Shown one piece after another: positions 37,965 through 48,129 of a stretch of DNA of 64,000 nt. Each line of letters starts with the position of its first letter. Position 1 is the first letter of the stretch. Made by a program: the position numbers and the translations under genes. The stretch is from Saprospiraceae bacterium (GTDB taxonomy: Bacteria > Bacteroidota > Bacteroidia > Chitinophagales > Saprospiraceae). Below the pieces are notes generated by a model, which saw nothing but the letters and a program-made list of their open reading frames with translations, had not been told where the DNA came from and made no database searches. The stretch is from positions 62,001-126,000 of the forward strand of contig JANWXM010000004.1 of assembly GCA_025055285.1 (NCBI GenBank), read 5' to 3'.

Positions 37965-39151
37965 CGAAGCACCCGGGCTACGAGCTCGGCAGCTTCTTGA
38001 AACTCCACGGCACCCATAACCCGCAAACCAGACTCGTCGATGATCTTCTTAGCGATATCCGCATTTGTGCCTTGTAAACGAACAATAACGGGCACGGGGA
38101 TGTCGCCAATAGACTTATAGGCATCTACCACGCCTTGGGCTACGCGGTCGCATCGTACAATGCCGCCGAAGATATTAATGAGGATGGCTTTTACATTAGG
38201 ATCCTTCAGGATGATACGCATCGCTTTTTCTACGCGTTGGGCATCGGCTGTGCCTCCAACATCTAGGAAGTTGGCCGGCTCACCTCCAGAGAGTTTGATG
38301 AGATCCATCGTGGCCATAGCTAAACCAGCACCATTGACCATGCAGCCGACGTTGCCATCCAACTTAATGTAATTTAGGTCATATTGACGAGCCTCTACGT
38401 CGATAGGGTCTTCTTCCTCTGGATCGCCAAGAGCAGCCAAATCTGGGTGGCGCATCAACGCGTTATCGTCGAGAACGACTTTTGCATCAACCGCGATAAT
38501 TTGGTCATCGGCAGTCTTAAGGCATGGATTGATTTCAAAAAGGGAGGCATCGCTCCCAATAAAAGCAGCATAAAGTTTCTGGACAAATGCTGTCATCTCT
38601 TTGTGGGCCTGACCGCTCAACCCCAGGTTATACGCTACTTTAGCCGCTTGAAAAGGGCGAAGACCTAAGAGTGGATCAATAAACTCAGTAAATACGCGCT
38701 CCGGCGTCTTTTCTGCTACCGCCTCAATGTCCATGCCGCCGTCAGGAGAGTAAACGATAACGTTGGCATTGCGCGCTCGATCGGTTAGAATGCTAACGTA
38801 GAACTCCTTCGGCTCAGTTGGACCAGGATAGAAGACATCCTGCGCCACCAATACTTTGCGTACTAGTTTTCCTTGAGGGGGAGTTTGCGGTGTCTTTAGC
38901 ATCATCCCTAAAATTTGGCTAGCAATTTGTCGCGCTTCTTCTGGGCTTTTAGCTAATTTAACTCCGCCGCCTTTGCCTCGGCCGCCTGCATGAATTTGTG
39001 CTTTGACAACACACCACTCCGACTGGTAGAGCTCTCTCAGTCGATGCGCGGCTGCTTCGGCTTCTTCCGGCGTATGCGCAAGGATGCCTTCTTGAATTTT
39101 GACCCCATAAGATTTGAGGAGCTCTTTGCCTTGATACTCGTGTAAGTTCAT
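37961..39151 (-). CDS. sucC: Succinate-CoA ligase (ADP-forming) beta subunit
   Basis: [86 protein letters not shown]. Confidence 0.98.
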   Translation of the reverse strand: MNLHEYQGKELLKSYGVKIQEGILAHTPEEAEAAAHRLRELYQSEWCVVKAQIHAGGRGKGGGVKLAKSPEEARQIASQILGMMLKTPQTPPQGKLVRKVLVAQDVFYPGPTEPKEFYVSILTDRARNANVIVYSPDGGMDIEAVAEKTPERVFTEFIDPLLGLRPFQAAKVAYNLGLSGQAHKEMTAFVQKLYAAFIGSDASLFEINPCLKTADDQIIAVDAKVVLDDNALMRHPDLAALGDPEEEDPIDVEARQYDLNYIKLDGNVGCMVNGAGLAMATMDLIKLSGGEPANFLDVGGTADAQRVEKAMRIILKDPNVKAILINIFGGIVRCDRVAQGVVDAYKSIGDIPVPVIVRLQGTNADIAKKIIDESGLRVMGAVEFQEAAELVARVLR

Positions 39152-39384
39152 GATTAACAGAGCGTTATTCTAGTTGAACCCCAGCAATTGCCGAAAAAAG
39201 AACAGCTATTAGTGCAGCAAACATCCGTAAAATTCTCGAAACGAAAAGAGCCTCCGCGCGCATAAAACTTGCCTCTTACAAAGGAAGCGTATACACACAG
39301 CGTTTTTTGCCAAGAGATGTTAGGTTGTGAGAAACCTTAAGAGACTTCTCTTACGTAACTTGGTCGCCTACTTTACCGACTCGT

Positions 39385-40158
39385 ATGCGCTTAACAATTG
39401 TCCAGAGTGATCTTATATGGGAATCGCCGGCTGAGAATCGCACGCGTTTTGAACGCCTTTTAGCACCACTGCGCGGACAGACAGACGTTGTTGTCTTGCC
39501 CGAAATGTTCACTACGGGCTTTTCAATGAACGCTGCTGCTCTTGCCGAAGCTATGGATGGCTCTACTGTGCGCTGGCTCCAACGATGGGCTACTGAGCTT
39601 GATGCAGCCGTAACGGGTAGTTTCATATGTCGCGATGGCGAAAACTTTTACAATCGCCTGGTAGTCGCCCTGCCTACAGGTACGATATATCATTACGACA
39701 AACGGCACCTCTTTGGGCTCGGTATGGAGGACAAGACTTTCACGGCCGGGCGAAAGCGGCTTATCTTCGAATGGCGCGGTTGGCGCATCTGCCCGCTTAT
39801 TTGCTACGACTTGCGTTTTCCTGTTTGGAATCGCCAGCCTGCAGACGAAAGGCCCTACGACATGTTGCTCTATGTAGCCAATTGGCCGAGCCGGCGTGCT
39901 CATCACTGGCGGAGGTTACTGCCTGCTCGGGCAATAGAGAACCTCTGCTATGTCGCTGCTGTCAACATCATAGGCACAGACGGTAACGGTCTGGAGTATC
40001 AAGGCGAATCTGGTATTTGGGATTTTAACGGACAGGCCCTCTGTTTTCTAACCCATCAGAAGGGCTTTTTTACTGCTGAACTTTCTTTGGAGGCGTTACG
40101 AGAATATCGCGCGCAGATGCCTTTCCTGCAAGATGCCGATAAGTTCGTTGTCTGGTGA
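39385..40158 (+). CDS. Carbon-nitrogen hydrolase (nitrilase superfamily, omega-amidase-like)
   Basis: VVLPEMFTTGFSMN, YDKRHLFGLGMEDKTFTAG, ICPLICYDLRFPVWNR. Confidence 0.92.
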   Translation: MRLTIVQSDLIWESPAENRTRFERLLAPLRGQTDVVVLPEMFTTGFSMNAAALAEAMDGSTVRWLQRWATELDAAVTGSFICRDGENFYNRLVVALPTGTIYHYDKRHLFGLGMEDKTFTAGRKRLIFEWRGWRICPLICYDLRFPVWNRQPADERPYDMLLYVANWPSRRAHHWRRLLPARAIENLCYVAAVNIIGTDGNGLEYQGESGIWDFNGQALCFLTHQKGFFTAELSLEALREYRAQMPFLQDADKFVVW

Positions 40159-40192
40159 ACCTTTTTTCTTAAAACAGAAAGATACTCGCAAT

Positions 40193-42250
40193 CTAGTGTC
40201 GGATTTCCACGATTTCTACGCGGCGTTCGCGGGCGGCGTCGGGATGGTAAATGGAGTTTCGCTCATCGCGTAGGTCGTCGCTGATGTCCCGCCGAGCTGT
40301 GGCTTCGCCGAAGCTGGTTTCCAATATTTTGAGTTGGTTGTTCCTTATGAAGGGTAGGAGGGCGCCATTTGCGTAAGTGCTGAAGTAGTTGCGAACACTG
40401 CTGATTCGGCGTTTTGCCAGAGCAAGGTTGTAATCTGTCTCGGCTCGAGGGCTCGTAAAGCCTTTAAGCACGATTTCAATTGTTTCACCAGCTTGGAGGC
40501 GTTCTAGGAGGAGTTCGCATAATTGTTCTAGGCGTTCATAGCCGCGGCGGACAGCATTCTCGAAGAAAGCATCTACTTGTTGCTCGGCGCTGTCGCGCAA
40601 TGCGCCCTGAAGACCGGCGGCAAAACGCTCGCGATATTCATTTTGGCGCTCTAGATAAGGAACGACGGTTTCTGCATAGTTCTTAGCAGTGGTTGTTCGG
40701 CGCGTGCGTCGGTCGGGCTCATCATTATCGAAATAAAGAGGTAACCCGATAAAGTCTTCAAATTGCGGAGGTTTAGTCGATGGCAGCAGCGATGAGTAGC
40801 TTGGTTCAGGAGATGGAGGCGCAGGTTCGGCAGGGTGTTCTAATTTGGGCGAAGGCGGCTGAGCTGGGAGAGGTAAGGATACTGTAAATAGGTCGTTGCA
40901 ACAGAACTTATTTACATCGTCGAGATATAGGGCACCTGGGCGATTACTGCTCAAATAGCCTGATCGACCATCGGGCGAGACGATGAAATAGAAGTCATTG
41001 TAAGGAGTATTCAGCCCTAGACCAATATTTTCAGGTAGCGCAAGTTGGCCTGAGGAGTCGCGGCGCGTGCGGTAAATATCAAAGCCGCCGAAATTCTCTG
41101 AATGGCCATTGGAGCTGAAATAGAGGGTCTGAGTGGCCTCATGGAAGAAAGGAGAAACCTCATCGCCTGGCGTATTTAGAGCGTTTGCGTTGATAGGCTG
41201 TGCAAAGGCTGGCAATGGGAATGGTTTGCGAGCGTCAGCAGGGATGTGGCAAGGGCAGAACCAGTTCGTATCCAGAGGTACATACCAGAGGTCGAGCCCG
41301 CCCTGTCCACCGGGGCGATCGCTAACGAACCACAACAGGAGCTGTTCGGTTACTGTATCGAAAGCTACGTTTGGTTGAGTTGTAGTGTAGCCCGCAAGAT
41401 TAATGGGTTCAGGGAGGCGGATGGGTTTAGTCCATCGCTTGCGAAGGTCCTGAACAGTTAGCCATAGTTCGCAGCGAATATCGGAGGCGTTTTGATTTTT
41501 ACACAAGGTGAACAAGAGAAAACGCCCTTCTCCAAAAAAGGCAGGATGGGCTACATGTGCAGTATCTATGTTGGGAAAAGGTCGGGAGGCTTCGCGTGCT
41601 CGTCCATTCTTGACTGAGAGCATCACTTTGGTAAGTTTGGCTTTGGGCTCGTTCTTGTCACTGCGCTTATCGAATCTATAAGAAGAGAAGAAGAGCGAGT
41701 CGCCTACGAGTATTGGAGCAAAGTCGCTGAAAGGGCTGTTGATGTGCTTACCTGCATTTTTTACGAGGACGGTGTCTTTTCTAGGAGGCTGTTGGCGTGC
41801 CCATTGGCAGGCTTTTAGGTAAGTATGGGCCAGCACCGCAAATGTCGAAGTGGGATTCTGCTCTATAAAATGCCTGAAGTAGTACTCCGCTTCCTCATAC
41901 TTGCCTTGCTTGCGCAACACTTCGCCTAGCCACAAATTGACCAGCGGGCGAGTAGATTTTCGCTTCTCTAAGGCCAAGAGGCGGCGATACCACCGTTCTG
42001 CTAAAGCATCTGCATGAATATGGCGAGCACTTTCGGCGCTTTTCCATAGGAGTTCAAGGTCGTCGGGTTTTCGGCTTAGCGCTACTTGGTAGTAGTGTAG
42101 TGCTGCACCGTAATCTTTAAGCTCAAAGGCTTTATCGCCTGCGCGCTCGTAACTGCGGGACGACTGGGCTTTACTGACAAACGAAGCAAGCGCGATCGGA
42201 ACAAGAAGACTCATCCATCGCAGCTGGATACGAGCAAAGAATGCCATCAT
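40193..42250 (-). CDS. TPR + PD40/WD40-like + OmpA-domain protein (PorE-like, T9SS-associated)
   Basis: N-terminal TPR repeats, PD40-like motifs (LYFSSNGHSENFGGFDIYRTRRDS), C-terminal OmpA-like region (LKGFTSPRAETDYNLALAKRRISSVRNYF). Confidence 0.87.
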   Translation of the reverse strand: MMAFFARIQLRWMSLLVPIALASFVSKAQSSRSYERAGDKAFELKDYGAALHYYQVALSRKPDDLELLWKSAESARHIHADALAERWYRRLLALEKRKSTRPLVNLWLGEVLRKQGKYEEAEYYFRHFIEQNPTSTFAVLAHTYLKACQWARQQPPRKDTVLVKNAGKHINSPFSDFAPILVGDSLFFSSYRFDKRSDKNEPKAKLTKVMLSVKNGRAREASRPFPNIDTAHVAHPAFFGEGRFLLFTLCKNQNASDIRCELWLTVQDLRKRWTKPIRLPEPINLAGYTTTQPNVAFDTVTEQLLLWFVSDRPGGQGGLDLWYVPLDTNWFCPCHIPADARKPFPLPAFAQPINANALNTPGDEVSPFFHEATQTLYFSSNGHSENFGGFDIYRTRRDSSGQLALPENIGLGLNTPYNDFYFIVSPDGRSGYLSSNRPGALYLDDVNKFCCNDLFTVSLPLPAQPPSPKLEHPAEPAPPSPEPSYSSLLPSTKPPQFEDFIGLPLYFDNDEPDRRTRRTTTAKNYAETVVPYLERQNEYRERFAAGLQGALRDSAEQQVDAFFENAVRRGYERLEQLCELLLERLQAGETIEIVLKGFTSPRAETDYNLALAKRRISSVRNYFSTYANGALLPFIRNNQLKILETSFGEATARRDISDDLRDERNSIYHPDAARERRVEIVEIRH

Positions 42251-42269
42251 ATGACAGTATGGACAGGGC

Positions 42270-43268
42270 TTAGAAAACCGGACATACCTTAAACGTTTTT
42301 ACAGGCGGAGGAGGTATAGGCCGGTAAACAGTCACTAATTCGAAGCCGCCGCGTCCGCGGGTAGCAACCTGAAAGTCAGAAATATTCCAATCGTAGCTGG
42401 CGCCCACGATCCAATCGCCAAATTCATATTGGAGTGCAGTGATGAGGGCGTCACCTAGGCGAATGGATCCTGTGAGGCGTAGGGCTGTTTCTTGAGGTCG
42501 CAACCACAAGCGCATACCGCTACCGAGCACCCACTCGCGAGCCGAGCCCATTTGCCAGGCGCCCGCTATTGCTACAGCATCCAGGTATGTACTTATCTTT
42601 TGGGTAGCATGACCAGTTGCAGCCCACCGAATAGGCAGCAGAGAGGCGCTTGGTGCGTCGCGAAAACTCACTTCAGGGCGATTTATGTGGAAACTACCTA
42701 GCCCAATCTCGGCAACGCTGCGATAATCAGGACTCGATAAGCGCCAACTTATCCCTACGCCAAACGTGGGTTGAAGCCCAGAAGTTTGATTGAAGTCTTC
42801 TCCTGTTGGTTTTGCTGGGTCAAAGGCGTCGCCTGTCCACTGGTTACCAAATTTAAGCCGGCTAATGTCGAATTGTCTTTGGAATACACTCCCACTGAAG
42901 CCGATCGCCAGATACTGGTTGGTACCCAGGCGCTGAGCTACACTAACCGACAAAGCTGCTTGAACCCATGACAATCCAGCGTCGCCAGCTCGATCGCCCT
43001 GCAATACGAGACCCGCTGAAGCTGAGTGCGCCCCTCGCTTCCACAGCTTGCGATCGGCGCCCACCGCCAACGACTGATAAGAGACTGGAACACTCGTCCA
43101 TTGGCTGCGAACCAACCCCATCGCGCGTACCTCGCCCTCGAAAGCTCCTGTCAGCGCCGGAGAGCAGTGCATGGGGTGATGATAAAACTGGGAGAAATGC
43201 AGGTCTTGTCCTATTGAAGCAATTCCAAAAGCACAAAGCAAATACGTTAAAAGCGCTCGAGCCAGCAT
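42270..43268 (-). CDS. PorP/SprF family T9SS membrane protein
   Basis: GQDLHFSQFYHHPMHCSPALTGAFEGEVRAMGLVRSQWTSVPVSYQSLAVGAD; adjacent to OmpA-PD40 gene. Confidence 0.9.
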   Translation of the reverse strand: MLARALLTYLLCAFGIASIGQDLHFSQFYHHPMHCSPALTGAFEGEVRAMGLVRSQWTSVPVSYQSLAVGADRKLWKRGAHSASAGLVLQGDRAGDAGLSWVQAALSVSVAQRLGTNQYLAIGFSGSVFQRQFDISRLKFGNQWTGDAFDPAKPTGEDFNQTSGLQPTFGVGISWRLSSPDYRSVAEIGLGSFHINRPEVSFRDAPSASLLPIRWAATGHATQKISTYLDAVAIAGAWQMGSAREWVLGSGMRLWLRPQETALRLTGSIRLGDALITALQYEFGDWIVGASYDWNISDFQVATRGRGGFELVTVYRPIPPPPVKTFKVCPVF

Positions 43269-43385
43269 TGAAAAGACTATTTTGCTCTCTTGGCCCGAAG
43301 GTACACGTCTTTTCTGAATTTACTAAAGCTCTCTTAATATCTTCATGCTCCACTGGGTCAGGAAAGACTATACCGATAAGCCTAT

Positions 43386-43799
43386 TTACTCCTGTTCTCG
43401 GTAGTCGAACTCTTCGTCTTGAGGCAGGAAGTTGGGGTGTTCGCTGGCTCTTCCGCGGGCGTTTTGCTCGGCTAGCGTTAAGCGGTCAGTAGTGCTAGTT
43501 ACGAGCCAGGTATCCCCCGATTTGCGCATGATTTGAACGTACAGGCCGAAAGTCTTTTCGAGCAAAGCTTCTGCCTCAAACGTGGGCATTGTTGGAGGTA
43601 ATTCTACGAAACCCGACTTTGGCTCGGCCATCAGCGTACCAAGCGTGATGGAAGTGTCTTTCACAAGATAAGATGCCGGCGAGCCTTTGAAAGCGCGATG
43701 AGGTTGAGTGAAAAAACTTAACTGAAGGTATGGGTATTCTGCTTGAAAAGCCTTTTGTACTTCTTGAATTGTTTTTTCCGGCGAGATGTATAGTTTCAT
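43386..43799 (-). CDS. Hypothetical conserved protein, about 137 aa
   Basis: Clean ORF with coding-like composition; no family recognised. Confidence 0.6.
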   Translation of the reverse strand: MKLYISPEKTIQEVQKAFQAEYPYLQLSFFTQPHRAFKGSPASYLVKDTSITLGTLMAEPKSGFVELPPTMPTFEAEALLEKTFGLYVQIMRKSGDTWLVTSTTDRLTLAEQNARGRASEHPNFLPQDEEFDYREQE

Positions 43800-43882
43800 C
43801 GCAGTAGCATGTATTTTATTTGAATTTCAACAAAAAATGCATTTAAAAACTATAATGTTCAGTTTTTCCATAGCGAATTTAT

Positions 43883-45520
43883 TTAATTTTTTACATCTAC
43901 GACAATTCGCGAAGGGCGATTTGCTAGATCCCAGGCGGTGTAGAAGGCCAATTGGGCCCGCTTGGCAGCCGCTTCGGCATTAATTTTATCTGCGGTGTCG
44001 GTAGGTTTGTGGTAATCGGCGTGCGTGCCATTGAAGTAAAAGATGGCCGGGATATTGCGCTCAGCAAAATTGTAGTGGTCGCTGCGCTCGTAAAAGCGAT
44101 TCGGGTCTCTGGGATCGTTGTATTTGTAATCTAGCTCTAATTGCGTGTAGACAGCATTGGCAAACTCGTTGATCTCGTGAAGTTCAGTGCTTAGGCGATT
44201 GGAACCAATAATGTAGACGTAGTTTGGGTTGTTTGCATGGCGGCTGTCCACGCGGCCCACCATGTCGATGTTTAAGTTGGCGATGGTGTTTTTAAGCGGG
44301 AAAAGCGGAAATTCGACGTAAAAACGCGAGCCAAGTAGACCTTTTTCCTCACCGCTAAAGAGGATGCATACTACACTGCGCCTTGGACCTACCCCTGCAG
44401 CTCTGGCTTGGGCAAACGCCTGCGCAATTTCGATGACACAGGATGTGCCCGAGGCATTGTCATCTGCGCCGTTGTAAATGATATCGCCGCTAGCGCCCAA
44501 ATGGTCGTAGTGGGCTGAAATGACCACGTACTCATTTTTTAAGACAGGGTCTAAACCTTCGATGAAGCCAACGACATTAGCGCCTTCCAGGGTTTGGACC
44601 TCCTTGCGCATGCGTACTGTTATTCTCGTCTTGATTTTCACTGGTTTAAACGAGGTAGCTTTTTTAGTGGCCGTTTCAAGAATTTCAGCAGCTTTTTCAG
44701 ACTTCTGTCCGAAAAGCGCATCAGCAACGCGTTGAGTGATAAAAATGGTATTGACCAAGCCTTTGTGCAATGGCTCGGCAACAGGCGAACTGGGCGTCCA
44801 CCCCCAAAGGGAGAGTTGGCGGCGGTTAGCGCGCATTACATGGCTTATGTCAGGCACAATAATGAGGGCTAAAGCAGCGCCTTTCTGGGCGGCAAGTTTA
44901 GCCTTACGCGTCCAGTCCACACTCCAAGCAGTTCGAGACTCGTTGCCAGTCAATAGGGAGAGACCGTTCTCATCGGTAGGCTCGCCGTCGTAGAAGACGA
45001 CTACCTTGCCGTGTACATTAGCATTGGCGTAGTGATTGATTTTTCTGTCCTCGATGCCGTAGCCGACAAAAATGACTTCTTTTGCCTTCAAGGTCGGTAA
45101 GTCAGCACTGTAAGCGGGTAGAGCGACATAATCCTTCCGTGAGGTAAACGTCGTGTCGTAGACAGTTAGCTCTAAATCAGCCCAGTTTTCGCGTTTGAGG
45201 AAAATGTTTTGAAAATATGTCTTTTGGTCGGCTATAGGAGGAAGTCCCATACTTTCGAACTGGGCGGCAATAAACGCAGCGGCACGGCGCTGGCCTTCTG
45301 TGCCTGTCTCACGCCCTTGCATGGCATCGGAGGCTAGAGTGTCTACTAAGCGTTTGATGTCTTCCGGCGTGATGGTGGCAGCAAAGGGACGAGCGTCCGG
45401 CAATTGATAATACCGCGGGCGTAATGAAAGAGACCTTGTAATGGAGTCGTCGTAGGTTCTCTGGGCACGTATGCTTGCATAGAAGGCGAGAAGAAAGGCT
45501 AATACTAAGGGTAATCTCAT
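43883..45520 (-). CDS. M28-family zinc peptidase, exported
   Basis: VVISAHYDHLGASGDIIYNGADDNASGTSCVIEIAQAF, LFSGEEKGLLGS; start at 45520 (MRLPLVLAFLLAFYASIRAQ), ATGA overlap with rpiB. Confidence 0.92.
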   Translation of the reverse strand: MRLPLVLAFLLAFYASIRAQRTYDDSITRSLSLRPRYYQLPDARPFAATITPEDIKRLVDTLASDAMQGRETGTEGQRRAAAFIAAQFESMGLPPIADQKTYFQNIFLKRENWADLELTVYDTTFTSRKDYVALPAYSADLPTLKAKEVIFVGYGIEDRKINHYANANVHGKVVVFYDGEPTDENGLSLLTGNESRTAWSVDWTRKAKLAAQKGAALALIIVPDISHVMRANRRQLSLWGWTPSSPVAEPLHKGLVNTIFITQRVADALFGQKSEKAAEILETATKKATSFKPVKIKTRITVRMRKEVQTLEGANVVGFIEGLDPVLKNEYVVISAHYDHLGASGDIIYNGADDNASGTSCVIEIAQAFAQARAAGVGPRRSVVCILFSGEEKGLLGSRFYVEFPLFPLKNTIANLNIDMVGRVDSRHANNPNYVYIIGSNRLSTELHEINEFANAVYTQLELDYKYNDPRDPNRFYERSDHYNFAERNIPAIFYFNGTHADYHKPTDTADKINAEAAAKRAQLAFYTAWDLANRPSRIVVDVKN

Positions 45521-45972
45521 GGATGCGTAATTGTATGAGAGTGAATGCAAGGAATTTTTTCTATTCGGCGCTGGTGGCGCCCGCCTTCGAAGGGCGTTTC
45601 AAGAAATATGCGTACTATCGCTTGCGCCTGAGTTTCAGGCACGAAACGAACAGGCAAGGCGATCATGTTGGCGTCGTTGTGTTGGCGCGCAAGCGCGGCA
45701 ATTTCCTCTGTCCAACAGAGCGCACAGCGAATTCCGGCGTGTTTGTTTGCTGTCATCGCCACTCCATTGCCGCTTCCGCACAGGACAATGCCGTAATTCG
45801 CCTGACCTGTTTCTACGGCATAGGCTACAGCATGAGCAAAGTCGGGATAATCTACAGCCCCTGTTGAATGTGTTCCAAAATCTTGAACCACGTGCCCCAT
45901 GCGTTGAAGCATGGAAATCAAGCCATCCTTATAAGGATAGCCGGCGTGGTCGCAGCCAATTGCAATTCTCAT
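45517..45972 (-). CDS. rpiB: Ribose-5-phosphate isomerase B
   Basis: MRIAIGCDHAGYPYKDGLISML, DYPDFAHAVAYAVETGQANYGIVLCGSGNGVAMTANKHAGIRCALCW. Confidence 0.95.
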   Translation of the reverse strand: MRIAIGCDHAGYPYKDGLISMLQRMGHVVQDFGTHSTGAVDYPDFAHAVAYAVETGQANYGIVLCGSGNGVAMTANKHAGIRCALCWTEEIAALARQHNDANMIALPVRFVPETQAQAIVRIFLETPFEGGRHQRRIEKIPCIHSHTITHP

Positions 45973-45995
45973 CGTTTCATTTTTTTCTTAAAAGG

Positions 45996-46003
45996 CAAAG
46001 TTA
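45996..46003 (-). promoter_or_regulatory. -7 element TAACTTTG for rpiB
   Basis: Plus strand CAAAGTTA, 23 nt from rpiB ATG. Confidence 0.45.
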
Positions 46004-46326
46004 TGACAACAATTCTGCTAGCTATTCCCTCTGGCTGACCTCGCGCAGGAGAAGCGAAAAGCTGCTGCTCTCGAAGATTGTCGTTTGGTTAGGATTAGCG
46101 CATAAAATATCCTGAAACTACTCAATTTCCGGGAAAACTATTTGCGGCGATAGGCCTTTTGTGAGTAGGTAGAAGAACCCTTGCTTGGCCGCCTTGCATA
46201 CGGCCTTTGTAAGAAGAGCCAGTAAGCTTTAGTTGATGGATTTTTCACTCAATAAATGTTTTCAAAACTCCCATATCCCTACCAAGCGTACTTTTGAAGC
46301 GCATTTTAAACGCCAAAGGAATTGGT

Positions 46327-48126
46327 ATGCGTGCATTTTTGTTTATCCTAGCTTTTGGACTTTCTCTTTTCAGTGTTCAAGCTCAATCAACGTCTGGCAT
46401 TTACAGCAAAATTGCTCCGAACGTATTAAAAAAATTGTCAGACAGCAAGCGCTGCGATGTGTTGGTGGTTTTCGCCCAAAAAGCTGACCTCTCTCTTGCT
46501 GCTCGCTTGCGCGGAAAGGAACAGAAAGGCCAATATGTATATCGGCGCCTAGTGGAGACGGCAGAGAGCAGTCAACGCCGTGCACAGTACCTGCTACGCC
46601 AATGCAATGTGCCTTTCCAATCTTTTTTCATAGTAAACGCCTTGAGCATTCAGCAGGCCATAGAAGAAATACTTTTGGAACTGGCCAAACTCCCTGAAGT
46701 GGCATACATTACTTTCGACCCCGTAGTGAGAACACTGGATGTCCTAGCACCGGAGACACCTCCCGCCATTCATTCTCGAGCTGGTGTTGAATGGGGCGTA
46801 GCGGCAATTCGCGCACCCGAAGTGTGGGATCTTGGGTATAGAGGACAGGGAATTACTGTAGGAGGCGCAGACACGGGTTACGAGTGGTGGCACCCTGCCA
46901 TCCGCAATCAATACCGAGGCTACAACCCCTTCACAGAGCAGGTCGATCACAATTATCACTGGCATGATGCCATCCATGAAATCAGCCCTCTCAGCGGCGA
47001 CAGTATTCCTCTGCCCACGAACAACCCCTGCGGGCTCAACGTTCCCTACCCCTGCGACGATCATAACCATGGTACTCATACTATGGGCACGATGGTAGGT
47101 GATGATGGTCAAGGAAATCAAATAGGAGTAGCACCCGCAGCAAAATGGATAGCTTGCCGAAATATGGAGCGCGGCAATGGCAAACCCTCTACCTATCTAG
47201 AGTGCTTTGAATGGTTTTTGGCTCCTACCGATTTAGACGGAAAAAACCCAAGGCCAGACTTGGCTCCTCACGTCATCAACAACTCCTGGTACTGCTCTGT
47301 AGAAGAGGGCTGCACCGACCTAGTCGTCAATGACCTTCTGCGTCAGGCTATTGTCGCTTTGCGTGCAGCGGGTATAGTTGTCGTCGTCAGTAACGGTAAC
47401 TCAGGCCATCGAGGATGCGCTAGTGCGAACTACCCTCCAGCGTATTTTGAAGAGAGTTTTAGCGTTGGCGCTACAGCCTCTAATGACTCTATCACGGGTT
47501 TTAGTAGTCGAGGACCCGTAACCATTGATAGCAGCGGACGCATAAAACCCAACGTAGTTGCTCCGGGTGCTGCTGTGCGTTCTTGTATTCGAAACAACGG
47601 CTATGCCCACTTTTGGGGCACAAGTATGGCCGGCCCTCATGTGGCTGGACTGGTAGCGCTCCTTCTCTCCGCTCGCCCTGATTTAGCAGGGGAAGTAGAT
47701 CTGATTGAGGATATCATAGAAAGAACCGCTGTACCTAAGTTCGGTTGGCAAGACTGCAGCGACAGCAGTGGCTTAGCTTATCCAAACAACACCTATGGTT
47801 ATGGGCGAGTAGATGCTCTCGCTGCCGTGCGCGAAGCACTAACTCTTTCCTACACTGGCGAACGACCCACACCTGAACTCGACATTGCCCTGATGTGCAA
47901 TCCAATAACCAACGCGGCTCGATTCCGCGTACGGAGTTCTTCTGGCCAACTTGCTGTGAACATCTACAGCACAGAGGGCAGGTTGATATATTCATTCGAG
48001 CAGATGATAAGCACGGGCGAGGTATCCTTTGAAATCCCTCTATCTCACCTGCCCAATGGGCTGTATTTTTGGAGAGCCCAACTCGGTTCGAATATTTCGA
48101 TTGGTAAATTTGTTTTACAGCGTTGA
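46327..48126 (+). CDS. Secreted subtilisin-like serine protease (S8) with T9SS sorting domain
   Basis: Catalytic GADTGYEWWHP, HNHGTHTMGTMVG, GTSMAGPHVAGLVALLLS; C-terminus VNIYSTEGRLIYSFEQ...LPNGLYFWRAQLGSNISIGKFVLQR. Confidence 0.94.
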   Translation: MRAFLFILAFGLSLFSVQAQSTSGIYSKIAPNVLKKLSDSKRCDVLVVFAQKADLSLAARLRGKEQKGQYVYRRLVETAESSQRRAQYLLRQCNVPFQSFFIVNALSIQQAIEEILLELAKLPEVAYITFDPVVRTLDVLAPETPPAIHSRAGVEWGVAAIRAPEVWDLGYRGQGITVGGADTGYEWWHPAIRNQYRGYNPFTEQVDHNYHWHDAIHEISPLSGDSIPLPTNNPCGLNVPYPCDDHNHGTHTMGTMVGDDGQGNQIGVAPAAKWIACRNMERGNGKPSTYLECFEWFLAPTDLDGKNPRPDLAPHVINNSWYCSVEEGCTDLVVNDLLRQAIVALRAAGIVVVVSNGNSGHRGCASANYPPAYFEESFSVGATASNDSITGFSSRGPVTIDSSGRIKPNVVAPGAAVRSCIRNNGYAHFWGTSMAGPHVAGLVALLLSARPDLAGEVDLIEDIIERTAVPKFGWQDCSDSSGLAYPNNTYGYGRVDALAAVREALTLSYTGERPTPELDIALMCNPITNAARFRVRSSSGQLAVNIYSTEGRLIYSFEQMISTGEVSFEIPLSHLPNGLYFWRAQLGSNISIGKFVLQR

Positions 48127-48129
48127 TTT

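Noticed and set aside
42943-43492. ORFs 42943-43353 (-) and 42968-43492 (+) overlapping the PorP/SprF gene
   Set aside because: Compositionally odd, no motifs, overlap a convincing PorP/SprF start.
46187-46205. GGCCG-ccttgcata-CGGCC hairpin upstream of the S8 protease as an attenuator
   Set aside because: Only 5 bp with three T; no competing structure seen.
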